Origin: CAVUEG01 sp963740525
GTDB lineage: Bacteria; Actinomycetota; Actinomycetes; Propionibacteriales; Nocardioidaceae
Direction: 5' to 3'
Assembly: GCA_963740525.1 (NCBI GenBank)
Contig: CAVUEG010000001.1
Location: 62,001-126,000 of the forward strand
DNA: 64,000 bases
Position numbers and translations under genes: made by a program. A model generated the notes under the pieces. That model did no database searches and was not told where the DNA came from. It saw only the letters and a list, made by a program, of their open reading frames with translations. Below are positions 52,616 through 61,533 of the stretch, in pieces. Every line of letters starts with the position of its first letter. Positions within the stretch are counted from its first letter, which is position 1.

Positions 52616-53502
52616 GCTCCGTCGGCCCTTCGACGCACGAGCACCGTGGCGCCCGTCCCGGCCACGAGGCCGGCGATCAGGGTCACCGGCACCCATCCGG
52701 GCAGCCCGCCCGACCCGGCCGGCCTCGCGACGTCGACAGCCTGCCCGGCCGTCGGCGAGGCCCCGTCACCCGGGGAGGTCACGGCACTGGCGAGTGAGGA
52801 CGGTGTTGCTGACGCCGTGGGCGAGGCCAGCGCCGAGGCCTGTCTCCGGTCCCGCCGGGCCGCAGCCACCACCCCGCGGTGGCGAGAGCCCGGACGGGCG
52901 GTGGTCGTCCTGCCGTCGCCGGACGGGGCCGTGGACCCGGTGGCTGCGTTCGTGCCGGTCGTGGACCCGTGCTTGGTCGAGGCTTTCGGCGACGGCCGGG
53001 GTGAAGGCGACGGCTCGGCCTGCTGGTTGACCGGCGCGATCCCGGGCGGAGACTTCGTGGTGCTCCCCTGCCAGGAGAACGCCACGAACCCGCCGTCGCC
53101 GACCTTCAGCGCACCGACTCCCGACGACGAGTACTGCCAGGTGCCGGACTTGCCGTCGGACCAGTACAGGCCCCAGTAGGCGTCCGGTGGCGGGGTGTTC
53201 ACACACGGCTCGCTCGACGGGACACCGGAGACCCGGCAGACGAAGCCCGGCTGGTTCTGGGCGTAGGTCAGCGGGTAGCCGGCGTCCGGGAACACCGACG
53301 AGGCCGGTTGACCGGCTCCCGAGGGGTCACAGGCCCGCTGCGCCCCGCCACCGAGCTCGTGGAAGTCCACGACCACGTTGACCCCGCCTCCCGAGCAGAA
53401 CCCTCCCGCCGCCGTCGCCGGGGCGGGGAGGGCTCCGAGCGCGCCGACGAGCGCCAGCCCGGCGGCCGCGCGGAGTGCTCGCTGTACGCCGCTCATGGTC
53501 AC
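52612..53502 (-). CDS. Secreted membrane-anchored SCO2322-family protein with DUF4430-like domain
   Basis: 296 residues. Signal peptide (about 1-32), a cysteine-containing domain (34-150), a Ser/Thr/Pro/Lys linker (150-255), and a C-terminal TM anchor ending RRRADGA. AYWGLYWSDGKSGTWQYSSS and ALKVGDGGFVAFSW resemble the conserved end of DUF4430, the beta domain of transcobalamin/intrinsic factor. It is coupled to the alpha/alpha-barrel gene by a GTGA overlap and behind a cobalamin riboswitch. A role in corrinoid capture is inferred. Confidence 0.75.
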   Translation of the reverse strand: MTMSGVQRALRAAAGLALVGALGALPAPATAAGGFCSGGGVNVVVDFHELGGGAQRACDPSGAGQPASSVFPDAGYPLTYAQNQPGFVCRVSGVPSSEPCVNTPPPDAYWGLYWSDGKSGTWQYSSSGVGALKVGDGGFVAFSWQGSTTKSPPGIAPVNQQAEPSPSPRPSPKASTKHGSTTGTNAATGSTAPSGDGRTTTARPGSRHRGVVAAARRDRRQASALASPTASATPSSLASAVTSPGDGASPTAGQAVDVARPAGSGGLPGWVPVTLIAGLVAGTGATVLVRRRADGA

Positions 53503-55097
53503 CTCACCGTGAAGGCCGCGGCGCCGGAGCGGGACCTCGGGAACTGCCCCAGCACGGAGACCCGTACGTGCCCGGCGCGGCGACCGACCCGGAACGTCGT
53601 CCGGTAGCGGCCGTACCTGTTCGCCCTCGTCGTGCGGATCACATGACCGCGGTACACCACGCTCAGCCTCTCGTGCGAGGCGAGGCCGCGCACACCCAGG
53701 TGCTGACGGGTGCCCGCGGGAAGGTGGGCGCGGCGCAGGTGCACCGTGAACGTCGTGGCACCGAGTGCCTTGAGCAGCACCGTGGTGGACCGTCCCGACG
53801 CGTCACGCACGGCGAAGGTGCGGTCCGCGGTGCCGGAGGGGACCCGCGGGCGGGCCGTCGCCTTGCCGAACCGGTTGGCGAGCGCCGAGGCCGCGATGCC
53901 GCGGCGTTGCACGCAGGCCGAGTCGCCGGGCGCGAGCCCGGCCAGCCTGACCCGGGTCCGGGACCCGGCCCGGACGTAGTCCGAGGGTGCGGTCGCGGTG
54001 AGCGCCGAGGATGCCGCCGGGGCGAGGGCCAGCACGGGCAACGCCTGCGTGGTCGCGCGGCGCCACTGGTCGGAGGTGGTGTCGTCGATCCCGTCCCGAC
54101 GCGCCGCCGCCAGACCCGCGTCGTCGTAGGCGATGGCGCCCTGCTCGGCGTGGAGCGCCGTGGTGCACGCCCCGGCCTCGTGCACCTGGTGGCGGCGCAC
54201 CCAGATCGCCGCGCGTCGGGCCGCGGTCGGCTTCCCCAGCACCGCCAGCGCCTGACCGGCCAGCCCGGTGCTGTTGGCGTTCGATCCTTCGGTGGCGGTC
54301 CCGCCACCGAACGACCCGTCCCGCTTCTGCTGGTCGAGCAGCCAGTCGCCGGCCTTGGTCAGCGCGGCACCCACAGCCGGGGTGTCCTGGGAGGCCAGGG
54401 CCGTGACGGCGATCGCGGTCGCGTCCGTGTCCGGCGCGCTCGCTCCGGAGGAGACGCCGCCGTCGCAGGTCTGGTCCGGCTGGGTCTCCTCGGCGAAGTA
54501 CAGGCGGAAGAACCCTGCCGAGCACTGCTGCTCGAGCAGGAAGCCGGTCACGTCGACCGCGCGTGACGAGCCCGCGTCGGTCAGTCCCTGCGCCGCGTAG
54601 GCCTGGCCGAGCACGTTGGCGTAGTCCCCGTAGGCGGAGGCGTCACGGATCCGTCCGAGCGTGGTCGGGTCCGCACTGACCAGGCCCTCCAGGCGCTCGA
54701 CCAGGTCGACACCGCCGTAGGACGTGGCCGGGTCTCCGGCGGCCTGGGCGAGCACGATGGCCTTGGCCGTCGCTCCGGCGTACTGCTCCGGGTCGTAGCC
54801 GATGTAGTTGGCGATGCCCGCGGCGACCGTGTCGGAGATCTGCTGCACCTCTGCGTCACGCCCACCCAGCGCGTCGAGCGCCAGGGCGAGGTCGATCGTC
54901 AGGCCGTAGTCGTCGAAGTCGTACTGCGTGTTGTGCACCAGCCCGTCGGTGAGCTGGGCGGACAGCCACGTGGCCCCGTCGGTCGGGGGGCGAGGGTCCG
55001 CGGTGACCGCCTGGGCGGGCCCGGCGACTGCGAGGGTGGTGAGGGTGAGGGCGGAGACGGCGACTGCCGCTCCCCATCGTCGGCTGATGCGCGACAT
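53499..55097 (-). CDS. Secreted alpha/alpha-barrel (terpene-cyclase/prenyltransferase-like) protein, possible corrinoid-binding
   Basis: 532 residues. Signal peptide 1-30 (MSRISRRWGAAVAVSALTLT...AQA), then a repeated alpha-hairpin region (about 40-370) of the squalene-cyclase/prenyltransferase repeat type: TDATAIAVTALASQ, WLLDQQKRDGSFGG and NSTGLAGQALAVLG. Then an Ig-like beta region. No membrane anchor or catalytic DxDD seen. Intrinsic factor and transcobalamin use the same barrel to bind B12. First gene after a cobalamin riboswitch; GGAAGGA before the ATG. A secreted B12 binder is my inference. Confidence 0.75.
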   Translation of the reverse strand: MSRISRRWGAAVAVSALTLTTLAVAGPAQAVTADPRPPTDGATWLSAQLTDGLVHNTQYDFDDYGLTIDLALALDALGGRDAEVQQISDTVAAGIANYIGYDPEQYAGATAKAIVLAQAAGDPATSYGGVDLVERLEGLVSADPTTLGRIRDASAYGDYANVLGQAYAAQGLTDAGSSRAVDVTGFLLEQQCSAGFFRLYFAEETQPDQTCDGGVSSGASAPDTDATAIAVTALASQDTPAVGAALTKAGDWLLDQQKRDGSFGGGTATEGSNANSTGLAGQALAVLGKPTAARRAAIWVRRHQVHEAGACTTALHAEQGAIAYDDAGLAAARRDGIDDTTSDQWRRATTQALPVLALAPAASSALTATAPSDYVRAGSRTRVRLAGLAPGDSACVQRRGIAASALANRFGKATARPRVPSGTADRTFAVRDASGRSTTVLLKALGATTFTVHLRRAHLPAGTRQHLGVRGLASHERLSVVYRGHVIRTTRANRYGRYRTTFRVGRRAGHVRVSVLGQFPRSRSGAAAFTVR

Positions 55098-55106
55098 GAG
55101 TTCCTT

Positions 55107-55300
55107 CCCGCTGCACAGCGGGAGCCCCCGTGAGCCACGGGGCGCCACCCGCTGGTTTCCACGACAGCGTGTGATCGGGACGCTCCGCAGCAGGTGCTCC
55201 GGCTCGCCGTCCGCTGGTGCTGGACGGCCTACGGTTGCGGGTCAGCGCCGGAATCGGACCGGCTTCCCCTGCGACGGGCGTGTTGGTTGGTAGCGGCAGC
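55107..55300 (-). promoter_or_regulatory. Cobalamin riboswitch upstream of the ECF operon
   Basis: On the - strand, GGGGAAGCCGGT...ATTCCGGCGCTGACCCGCAACCGTAGG is the B12 aptamer core; the B12 box is plus 55226-55246. After it, CAGCGGG (55154-55148) can pair with CCCGCTG (55122-55116), enclosing a CCCCGTG/CACGGGG stem. The same CCCGCTG can instead pair with CAGCGGG at 55113-55107, which abuts the AAGGA ribosome site. This mutually exclusive pairing looks like the expression platform. Confidence 0.88.
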
Positions 55301-55313
55301 GTACCGCCTCAGG

Positions 55314-56834
55314 TCAGGACAGCTTCTCCAGGATCAGCTCACGGACCCGGCCGGCATCGGCCTGCCCGCGCATCTCCTTCATGACCGCGCCGATCAAGGC
55401 ACCCGCGGCGGCCACCTTGCCGTCACGGATCTTGTCGGCGATGTCCGGGTTGGCGGCGATGGCCGCGTCCACGGCGGTCGACAGCGCGCCCTCGTCGGAG
55501 ACGACCGCAAGCCCTCTCGCCTCGACGACGTCGTCCGGCTCGCCCTCGCCGGCGAGGACGCCGTCGAAGACCTGACGGGCGAGCTTGTCGTTGATCCGAC
55601 CCTCGTCGACGAGCGCCTGCACCCGGGCGACCTGCGCCGGGGTGACCGGCAGGTCGCTGATCTCGACCCCCCGCTCGTTGGCGCGGCGTGCCATGTCCGA
55701 GAGCCACCACTTGCGCGCCGTCTGGGGAGAGGCGCCCGCTGCGATCGTCTGCTCGACAAGCCCGAGGGCTCCGGCACCGATCGTGTCGCGCATGTCGAGG
55801 TCGGAGAAGCCCCATTCGGCCTGGAGCCTCGCCCTGCGTTCACGCGGCGGCTCGGGAAGCGTGAGCCGCAGCTGCTCCACCCACTCGCGCGACGGCGCCA
55901 CCGGCACCAAGTCAGGCTCGGGGAAGTAGCGGTAGTCGTCGGCGTCGGACTTCTCGCGCCCGGACGTCGTGACGCCGGTGTCCTCGTGCCAGTGCCGGGT
56001 CTCCTGGAGGATCGACCCGCCCTCGCTGAGGATCGCGGCCTGACGGCCGATCTCGTAGCGGACCGCGCGCTCGACCGAGCGCAGCGAGTTCACGTTCTTC
56101 GTCTCGGTGCGGGTGCCGAGGGCTCCGTCGCCCTTCGGCGAGAGCGACAGGTTCACGTCCGCACGGATCGAGCCCTGGTCCATGCGTGCGTCGGAGACCC
56201 CGAGCGCCACGATCAGCTCACGCAGCTGGGCGACGTACGCCTTGGCGATCAGCGGCGCCTGCTCGCGGGTGCCCATGATCGGCTTGGTGACGATCTCGAT
56301 CAGGGGGATCCCGGCGCGGTTGTAGTCGACCAGGGAGTAGTCGGCGCCGTGGATGCGGCCGGTGGCCCCTCCGACGTGCAGGGACTTGCCGGTGTCCTCC
56401 TCCATGTGCGCCCGTTCGATCTCGACGCGGTGCTGGGTCACCCCGCCCTCGCCGTCGTCGATCTCGACGTCCATGAAGCCCTCGAAGGCGATCGGCTCGT
56501 CGTACTGCGAGGTCTGGAAGTTCTTCGGCATGTCCGGGTAGAAGTAGTTCTTCCGGGCGAAGCGGCACCACTCGGCGATCTCGCAGTTGAGCGCGAGACC
56601 GATCCTGATCGCCGACTCGACGGCGGTGCCGTTGACCGCGGGCATCGCACCCGGGAGGCCGAGGCAGGTGGGGCACACCTGGGAGTTGGGCTCCTCGCCG
56701 AAGCCGGTCGCGCAGCCGCAGAACATCTTCGACGCAGTGTTGAGCTCGACGTGGACCTCGAGGCCCATCGCCGGGTCGAACTTTTCCAGCGCGTCCTCGA
56801 AGGACAGCACTCGAGCGACCTGGGTGCTGGTCAT
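55314..56834 (-). CDS. gatB: Aspartyl/glutamyl-tRNA(Asn/Gln) amidotransferase subunit B
   Basis: 506 residues. Amidates Glu-tRNA-Gln (and Asp-tRNA-Asn), with GatA and GatC. Seen: GLEVHVELNTASKMFCGCATGFG, VCPTCLGLPGAMP (zinc cysteines), DYNRAGIPLIEI and the C-terminal Yqey-like tail domain. The ATG at 56834 overlaps the gatA stop. Last of gatCAB. Note tRNA-Gln and gltX in the same window. Confidence 0.97.
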   Translation of the reverse strand: MTSTQVARVLSFEDALEKFDPAMGLEVHVELNTASKMFCGCATGFGEEPNSQVCPTCLGLPGAMPAVNGTAVESAIRIGLALNCEIAEWCRFARKNYFYPDMPKNFQTSQYDEPIAFEGFMDVEIDDGEGGVTQHRVEIERAHMEEDTGKSLHVGGATGRIHGADYSLVDYNRAGIPLIEIVTKPIMGTREQAPLIAKAYVAQLRELIVALGVSDARMDQGSIRADVNLSLSPKGDGALGTRTETKNVNSLRSVERAVRYEIGRQAAILSEGGSILQETRHWHEDTGVTTSGREKSDADDYRYFPEPDLVPVAPSREWVEQLRLTLPEPPRERRARLQAEWGFSDLDMRDTIGAGALGLVEQTIAAGASPQTARKWWLSDMARRANERGVEISDLPVTPAQVARVQALVDEGRINDKLARQVFDGVLAGEGEPDDVVEARGLAVVSDEGALSTAVDAAIAANPDIADKIRDGKVAAAGALIGAVMKEMRGQADAGRVRELILEKLS

Positions 56835-58375
56835 GCCGTGACCCCTTCGGTGCGGAGCTCCGGGGCTCGGTCCAGGAGCGGACCACCCCACTTGTCGAAG
56901 AGCGCGGTCTCGAGAGCGGCGCCGACCCGGTAGAGCCGGTCGTCGGCGAGCGCCGGCGCGAGGATCTGGAAGCCGGCGGGCAGACCGTCCTCGTCGGCGA
57001 GGCCGGAGGGGACCGAGATCCCGGGCACCCCCGACAGGTTCGCCGGGATCGTCGCCAGGTCGTTGAGGTACATCGCGATCGGGTCGTCGAGCTTCTCGCC
57101 GAGCTTGAACGCCGTGGTGGGGGCGGTCGGCGAGACCAGCACGTCAGCCTTCTCGAACGCGGCCGCGAAGTCGCGGCTGATCAGCGTGCGGACCTTCTGC
57201 GCCTGGCCGTAGTAGGCGTCGTAGTAGCCACTGGACAGGGCGTAGGTGCCGAGGATGATCCGGCGCTTGACCTCGTCGCCGAAGCCGGCGTCACGGCTCG
57301 CGCGCATGACCTCCTCGGCACTCGGGTTCTCGATCCCTTCGGGCAGCACCCGCAGGCCGTAGCGCATTGCGTCGAACTTGGCGAGGTTCGAGGATGCCTC
57401 GCTCGGCAGGATCAGGTAGTACGTGGCCAGCGCGTGCACGAAGTGCGGGCACGAGACCTCGACCACCTCGGCACCTGCGTCCACGAGCAGTCGGACCGAC
57501 TCGTCGAAGCGGGCCTGGACGCCGGGCTGGTAACCGTCGCCGCTGAGCTCCTTGACGACGCCGATCCGGACACCAGCCAGGTCACCGGTCGCCCCTTGGC
57601 GCGCGGCCTCGACCAGGTTCGGGACGGGCTGGTCGATCGACGTGGAGTCGAGGGGGTCGTGCCCGCCGATGATCTCGTGCAGCAACGCCGCATCCAGCAC
57701 GGTCCGGGTCACCGGTCCCGCCTGGTCCAGGGAGTTCGCCAGGGCCACCAGTCCGTAGCGGGACACCCCGCCGTACGTCGGCTTGACGCCCACGGTGCCG
57801 GTGACGGCCCCGGGCTGGCGGATGGAGCCGCCGGTGTCCGTGCCGATCGCCAGCGGTGCCTCGAACCCGGCGACCGCGGCGGCCGAGCCACCGCCGGACC
57901 CGCCCGGGATCCGGTCGAGGTCCCACGGGTTGTGCGTCGGGCCGTAGGCCGAGTGCTCGGTCGAGGAGCCCATCGCGAACTCGTCCATGTTCGTCTTGCC
58001 GAGGATCGGCAGCCCCGCCTCACGCAGCCGTCGCACCACGGTGGCGTCGTACGGCGGCACCCAGCCCTCGAGGATCTTCGAACCGCAGGTGGTCGGCAGC
58101 CCTCGCGTCGCGAGCACGTCCTTGACCGCGATCGGCACCCCGTCCAGCACCGAGGCGGGAGTACCCGCCGCGCGGCGCCGGTCCGACTCCTCGGCCGCGG
58201 CCAGCGCTCCGGTCTCGTCGACCTGGAGGAAGGCATGCAGGTCGCCGTCGACGGCGGCGATCCGGTCGAGGTGGACCCGGGTCAGCTCGACCGAGGTCGT
58301 CTCCCCGGCGGAGAGGGCGCGAGCCAGCTCGGCGGCGGTGCGCCGGGTCAGGTCGGCGCTCGAGGAGGCGCTCAC
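56831..58375 (-). CDS. gatA: Glutamyl-tRNA(Gln) amidotransferase subunit A
   Basis: 514 residues, amidase-signature enzyme that releases ammonia from glutamine. Ser-cisSer-Lys triad: VPIAVKDVLATRG (Lys), PGGSGGGSAAAVAG, GTDTGGSIRQPGAVTG. GTG start at 58375 overlapping the gatC stop (GTGA). Complete, in frame. Coupled overlaps through gatC-gatA-gatB would keep the trimer balanced. Confidence 0.97.
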   Translation of the reverse strand: MSASSSADLTRRTAAELARALSAGETTSVELTRVHLDRIAAVDGDLHAFLQVDETGALAAAEESDRRRAAGTPASVLDGVPIAVKDVLATRGLPTTCGSKILEGWVPPYDATVVRRLREAGLPILGKTNMDEFAMGSSTEHSAYGPTHNPWDLDRIPGGSGGGSAAAVAGFEAPLAIGTDTGGSIRQPGAVTGTVGVKPTYGGVSRYGLVALANSLDQAGPVTRTVLDAALLHEIIGGHDPLDSTSIDQPVPNLVEAARQGATGDLAGVRIGVVKELSGDGYQPGVQARFDESVRLLVDAGAEVVEVSCPHFVHALATYYLILPSEASSNLAKFDAMRYGLRVLPEGIENPSAEEVMRASRDAGFGDEVKRRIILGTYALSSGYYDAYYGQAQKVRTLISRDFAAAFEKADVLVSPTAPTTAFKLGEKLDDPIAMYLNDLATIPANLSGVPGISVPSGLADEDGLPAGFQILAPALADDRLYRVGAALETALFDKWGGPLLDRAPELRTEGVTA

Positions 58376-58671
58376 TGCTCGTCCCCCAGGATCCGCGGAA
58401 CCGAGAACCGCTGCTGCTCGGACGCGGGGGCGCCGGAGAGCGCCTCCTCGGCCGTGAGCCCTGGCGTGACCACGTCGGCCCGGAACACGTTCGTCAACGG
58501 CAGCGCGTGCGACGTGGGCGGGATGTCGTCGGCGGCGACCTCGCTGATCGACTTGATCGAGTCCAGGATCACCGCCAGCTGCGGGGCCAGGTGGTCGAGC
58601 TCGGCGTCGGACAGGTCGATCCGTGCGAGGTCCGCGAGGTGCCGGACCTCGTCCCGGGTGATTTCAGGCAT
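58372..58671 (-). CDS. gatC: Glutamyl-tRNA(Gln) amidotransferase subunit C
   Basis: 99 residues, the small GatC chain that wraps GatA and GatB. MPEITRDEVRHLADLARIDL and LPLTNVFRADVVTPGLTAEE are conserved. First gene of the gat operon and divergent from the DinB gene. Confidence 0.96.
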   Translation of the reverse strand: MPEITRDEVRHLADLARIDLSDAELDHLAPQLAVILDSIKSISEVAADDIPPTSHALPLTNVFRADVVTPGLTAEEALSGAPASEQQRFSVPRILGDEQ

Positions 58672-58740
58672 GCGCTCAATCCTAGGGGTGACGGATAACC
58701 GGCTGGCACACGCCCATCCACCCCCCTAGGCTCGGCCCCC

Positions 58741-59238
58741 ATGACCTCCCCCTCGCGCAGCGAAGGCGCCCTGCTGTCCCCCGAGCGCGACCTGCTCGAG
58801 GCCTTCCTCGACGACCATCGCGACGCCATCGTGGAGGGGCTGGCCGGGCTCGACGAGGACCAGGCCCGGCGTCGCCTGGTGCCGTCCCTCACCTCGCCGA
58901 TGTCCCTGGTCAAGCACGCGGCCTTCGTCGAGAAGGTCTGGTTCCAGGTCTCACTGGCGGGTCGTGCCCGGAGCGAGGTCGGCGTGCCGGACGAGGTGGA
59001 CGACAGCTTCGAGGTCACCGAGCAGGACACCGTCGCGTCCGTGGTCGCCGACTTCGTCGAGGCGTGTGCGGAGTCCCGGGTGATCGCTGCGTCGCACGAC
59101 CTCGACGACGTCGCGCTGCACAACCGACGAGGCCCGATCAGTCTGCGCTGGATCTACGTGCACGTGATCCGCGAGCTCGCCCAGCACTGCGGCCACGCCG
59201 ACATCCTGCGCGAGCAGATCGAGGCGGAGGACCGTTAG
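58741..59238 (+). CDS. DinB family protein (DUF664)
   Basis: 165 residues, four-helix-bundle DinB-like metalloenzyme. SLVKHAAFVEKVWF, IYVHVIRELAQHCGHADILREQI; candidate metal histidines are in these two helices. Relatives include mycothiol-dependent isomerases and transferases, so a thiol-transferase role is possible. TAGGCT lies 8 bases before the ATG, so leaderless. Its TAG stop overlaps the ligA TAA. Confidence 0.83.
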   Translation: MTSPSRSEGALLSPERDLLEAFLDDHRDAIVEGLAGLDEDQARRRLVPSLTSPMSLVKHAAFVEKVWFQVSLAGRARSEVGVPDEVDDSFEVTEQDTVASVVADFVEACAESRVIAASHDLDDVALHNRRGPISLRWIYVHVIRELAQHCGHADILREQIEAEDR

Positions 59239-61354
59239 CCCTCGGCGGCCTGGGCGACCTCGCGAGCGGCCTCGGGCCCGTCCGCGAGCAGGACCCGGAA
59301 CCCGTCCTCGTCGAGCACCGGCACCTTCAAGGAGACGGCCTTGTCGTACTTCGACCCCGGAGCCTCCCCGACCACGACGAAGTGGGTCTTCTTCGACACC
59401 GAGGAGGAAGGCTTGCCGCCACGCACCAGGATCGCCTCCTTGGCCTGGTCGCGGCTGAACTCCACCAGCGAGCCGGTGACCACGATGCTCAGGCCGGCGA
59501 GGGTGCGGGGAGTGTCCTCGTCGCGCGCGTCCTCCATGGTCACCCCGGCCCGACGCCACTTCTCGACGATCACCCGATGCCAGTCGACCGCGAACCACTC
59601 CACGACGGCCTCGGCGATCGTGGGGCCGACACCCTCGGCCGCGGCCAGACTCTCGAGATCGGCCTCCTCGATGGCGGCGAGCGACCCGAACTCGGTCGCC
59701 AGGGCACGCGCCGCGGTGGGTCCGACGTGCCGGATGGAGAGCCCCACGAGCACGCGCCACAGCGGGCGCGTCCTCGCCTCCGCGAGGTTGTCCAGCAGTC
59801 GCTGCCCGTTGGCCGAGAGCACCGGCGCGTCACCCTCGCCCTTCTTCGGGGCGCGGGTGAACAGCGGCGCGCGAAGCAGTTTCGCCTCGTCGAGGTCGAA
59901 CACGTCGCCCTCGTCCTCGATCACCCCCGCGTCGAGCAGGGCGTACGCCGCCTCCGACCCAGGCCCTCGATGTCGAAGGCGCCACGACCGGCGACGTGGT
60001 AGACGCGGTCGAGCAGCTGGGCCGGGCAGCCCCGGTGGTTGGGGCAGCGGAGATCCTTGTCGCCCTCCTTCTGCTGGACCAGCGCCGTGCCGCACGAGGG
60101 GCATTCGGTCGGCATCACCCAGGGCTGGAGGCCTTCGGGCCGCAACGCCAGCACCGGGCCGACGATCTCGGGGATCACGTCGCCGGCCTTGCGCAGCACC
60201 ACGGTGTCGCCGGGGCGGACGTCCTTGCGGCTCACCTCGTGGCCGTTGTGGAGGGTCGCGCGCTCGACCGTCGACCCCGCAACGCGCGTCGGCTCCATCA
60301 CACCGAACGGGGTCACCCGCCCGGTCCGGCCGGTGTTCACCTCGATCGCCAGCAGCTTCGCGTTGACCTCCTCGGGGGGGTACTTGAACGCGATCGCCCA
60401 GCGGGGGGCACGACTCGTGGAGCCCAGCCTTCGTTGGAGGTTGACGTCGTCCACCTTCACGACGACACCGTCGATCTCGTGCTCGACGTCGTGGCGATGC
60501 TCGCCGTGGTGCTCGATGAAGCGCTCGACCGCGGCCAGGTCGGGCAGCACGGTGGCCACCTCACTGGTGGGCAGACCCCAGGCGCGCAGTGCGGCGTACG
60601 CCTCGGACTGGGCCTTCGGCTCGAAGCCCTCACGCGCGCCGACGCCGTGGCAGACCATCGCGAGCGCACGGGTGGCGGTGACGCGCGGGTCCTTCTGCCG
60701 AAGGGACCCCGCCGCGGCATTGCGAGGGTTCGCGAACGGCGGCTTGCCTGAGTCCTTCATCGCGTCGTTGAGCGCCTCGAAGCCGGCCACGGAGAGGTAC
60801 ACCTCCCCGCGCACCTCCACCCGGGTGGGCACGGGGTACTCGTCGCTGGGCGTCAACCGGTGCGGCACGTTGCCGATGGTGCGGACGTTGGGGGTGACGT
60901 CCTCGCCGGTCCGACCGTCGCCGCGGGTCGCCGCCCGGACCAGCCTGCCGCCCTCGTAGAGCAGGTTGATCGCGAGACCGTCGACCTTGAGCTCGCAGAG
61001 CAGGGCGGGCTTCTCCACTCCGTCACGGGCCAGCCGCGCCGCCCACGTCTCCAGCTCGTCGTAGGAGAAGGCGTTGTCCAGGCTCATCATCGGCTCGAGG
61101 TGGTCGACCGGTGTGAACTCCGTCGACACGGCCCCGCCGACCTTCTGGGTGGGCGAGTCCGGTGTGCGCAGCTCCGGGAACTCCTCCTCCAGGGCCTCCA
61201 GCCGACGCATCCGGGTGTCGAAGTCGGCATCGGAGAGGGTCGGGTCGTCCAGCACGTAGTAGCGCCAGCGGGCGTCCTCGATCTCCTCCGACAACGAGCG
61301 GTGCTCCTCGCGGGCCTCGGGCGTGGCAGCGGCGATCTCGTCGGGGGTGCTCAC
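59235..61354 (-). CDS. ligA: NAD-dependent DNA ligase, with a one-base deletion
   Basis: Replicative ligase, 706 residues when repaired. Adenylation Lys in LLCELKVDGLAINLLYEGG, OB domain, zinc finger CPSCGTALVQ...LRCPNHRGCPAQ, helix-hairpin-helix IRHVGPTAARALATEFG and a C-terminal BRCT domain (LAGLSIVVTGSLVEFSRDQA). The frame breaks at the CCC run 59958-59960; adding one base turns EGLGRRRR into EGLGSEAAYALLDAG. An essential gene is unlikely to be truly broken here. Confidence 0.95.
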
Positions 61355-61533
61355 GCGCCCATCTTGCCGTGCCCTGCCGACAGCCCGGGAACCACCGCGT
61401 GTCGAGGGTCACGCCGCCGATAGGGCACCCCTGGACGGCGGCGTGCGTCGTACTGGTGAAGGGCCAGTGAAATGCCCACCGAAGAACCCAGGCAAGGCCC
61501 CCCTCCCACCCCCTCCCGAAAGGCAGCGTCACC

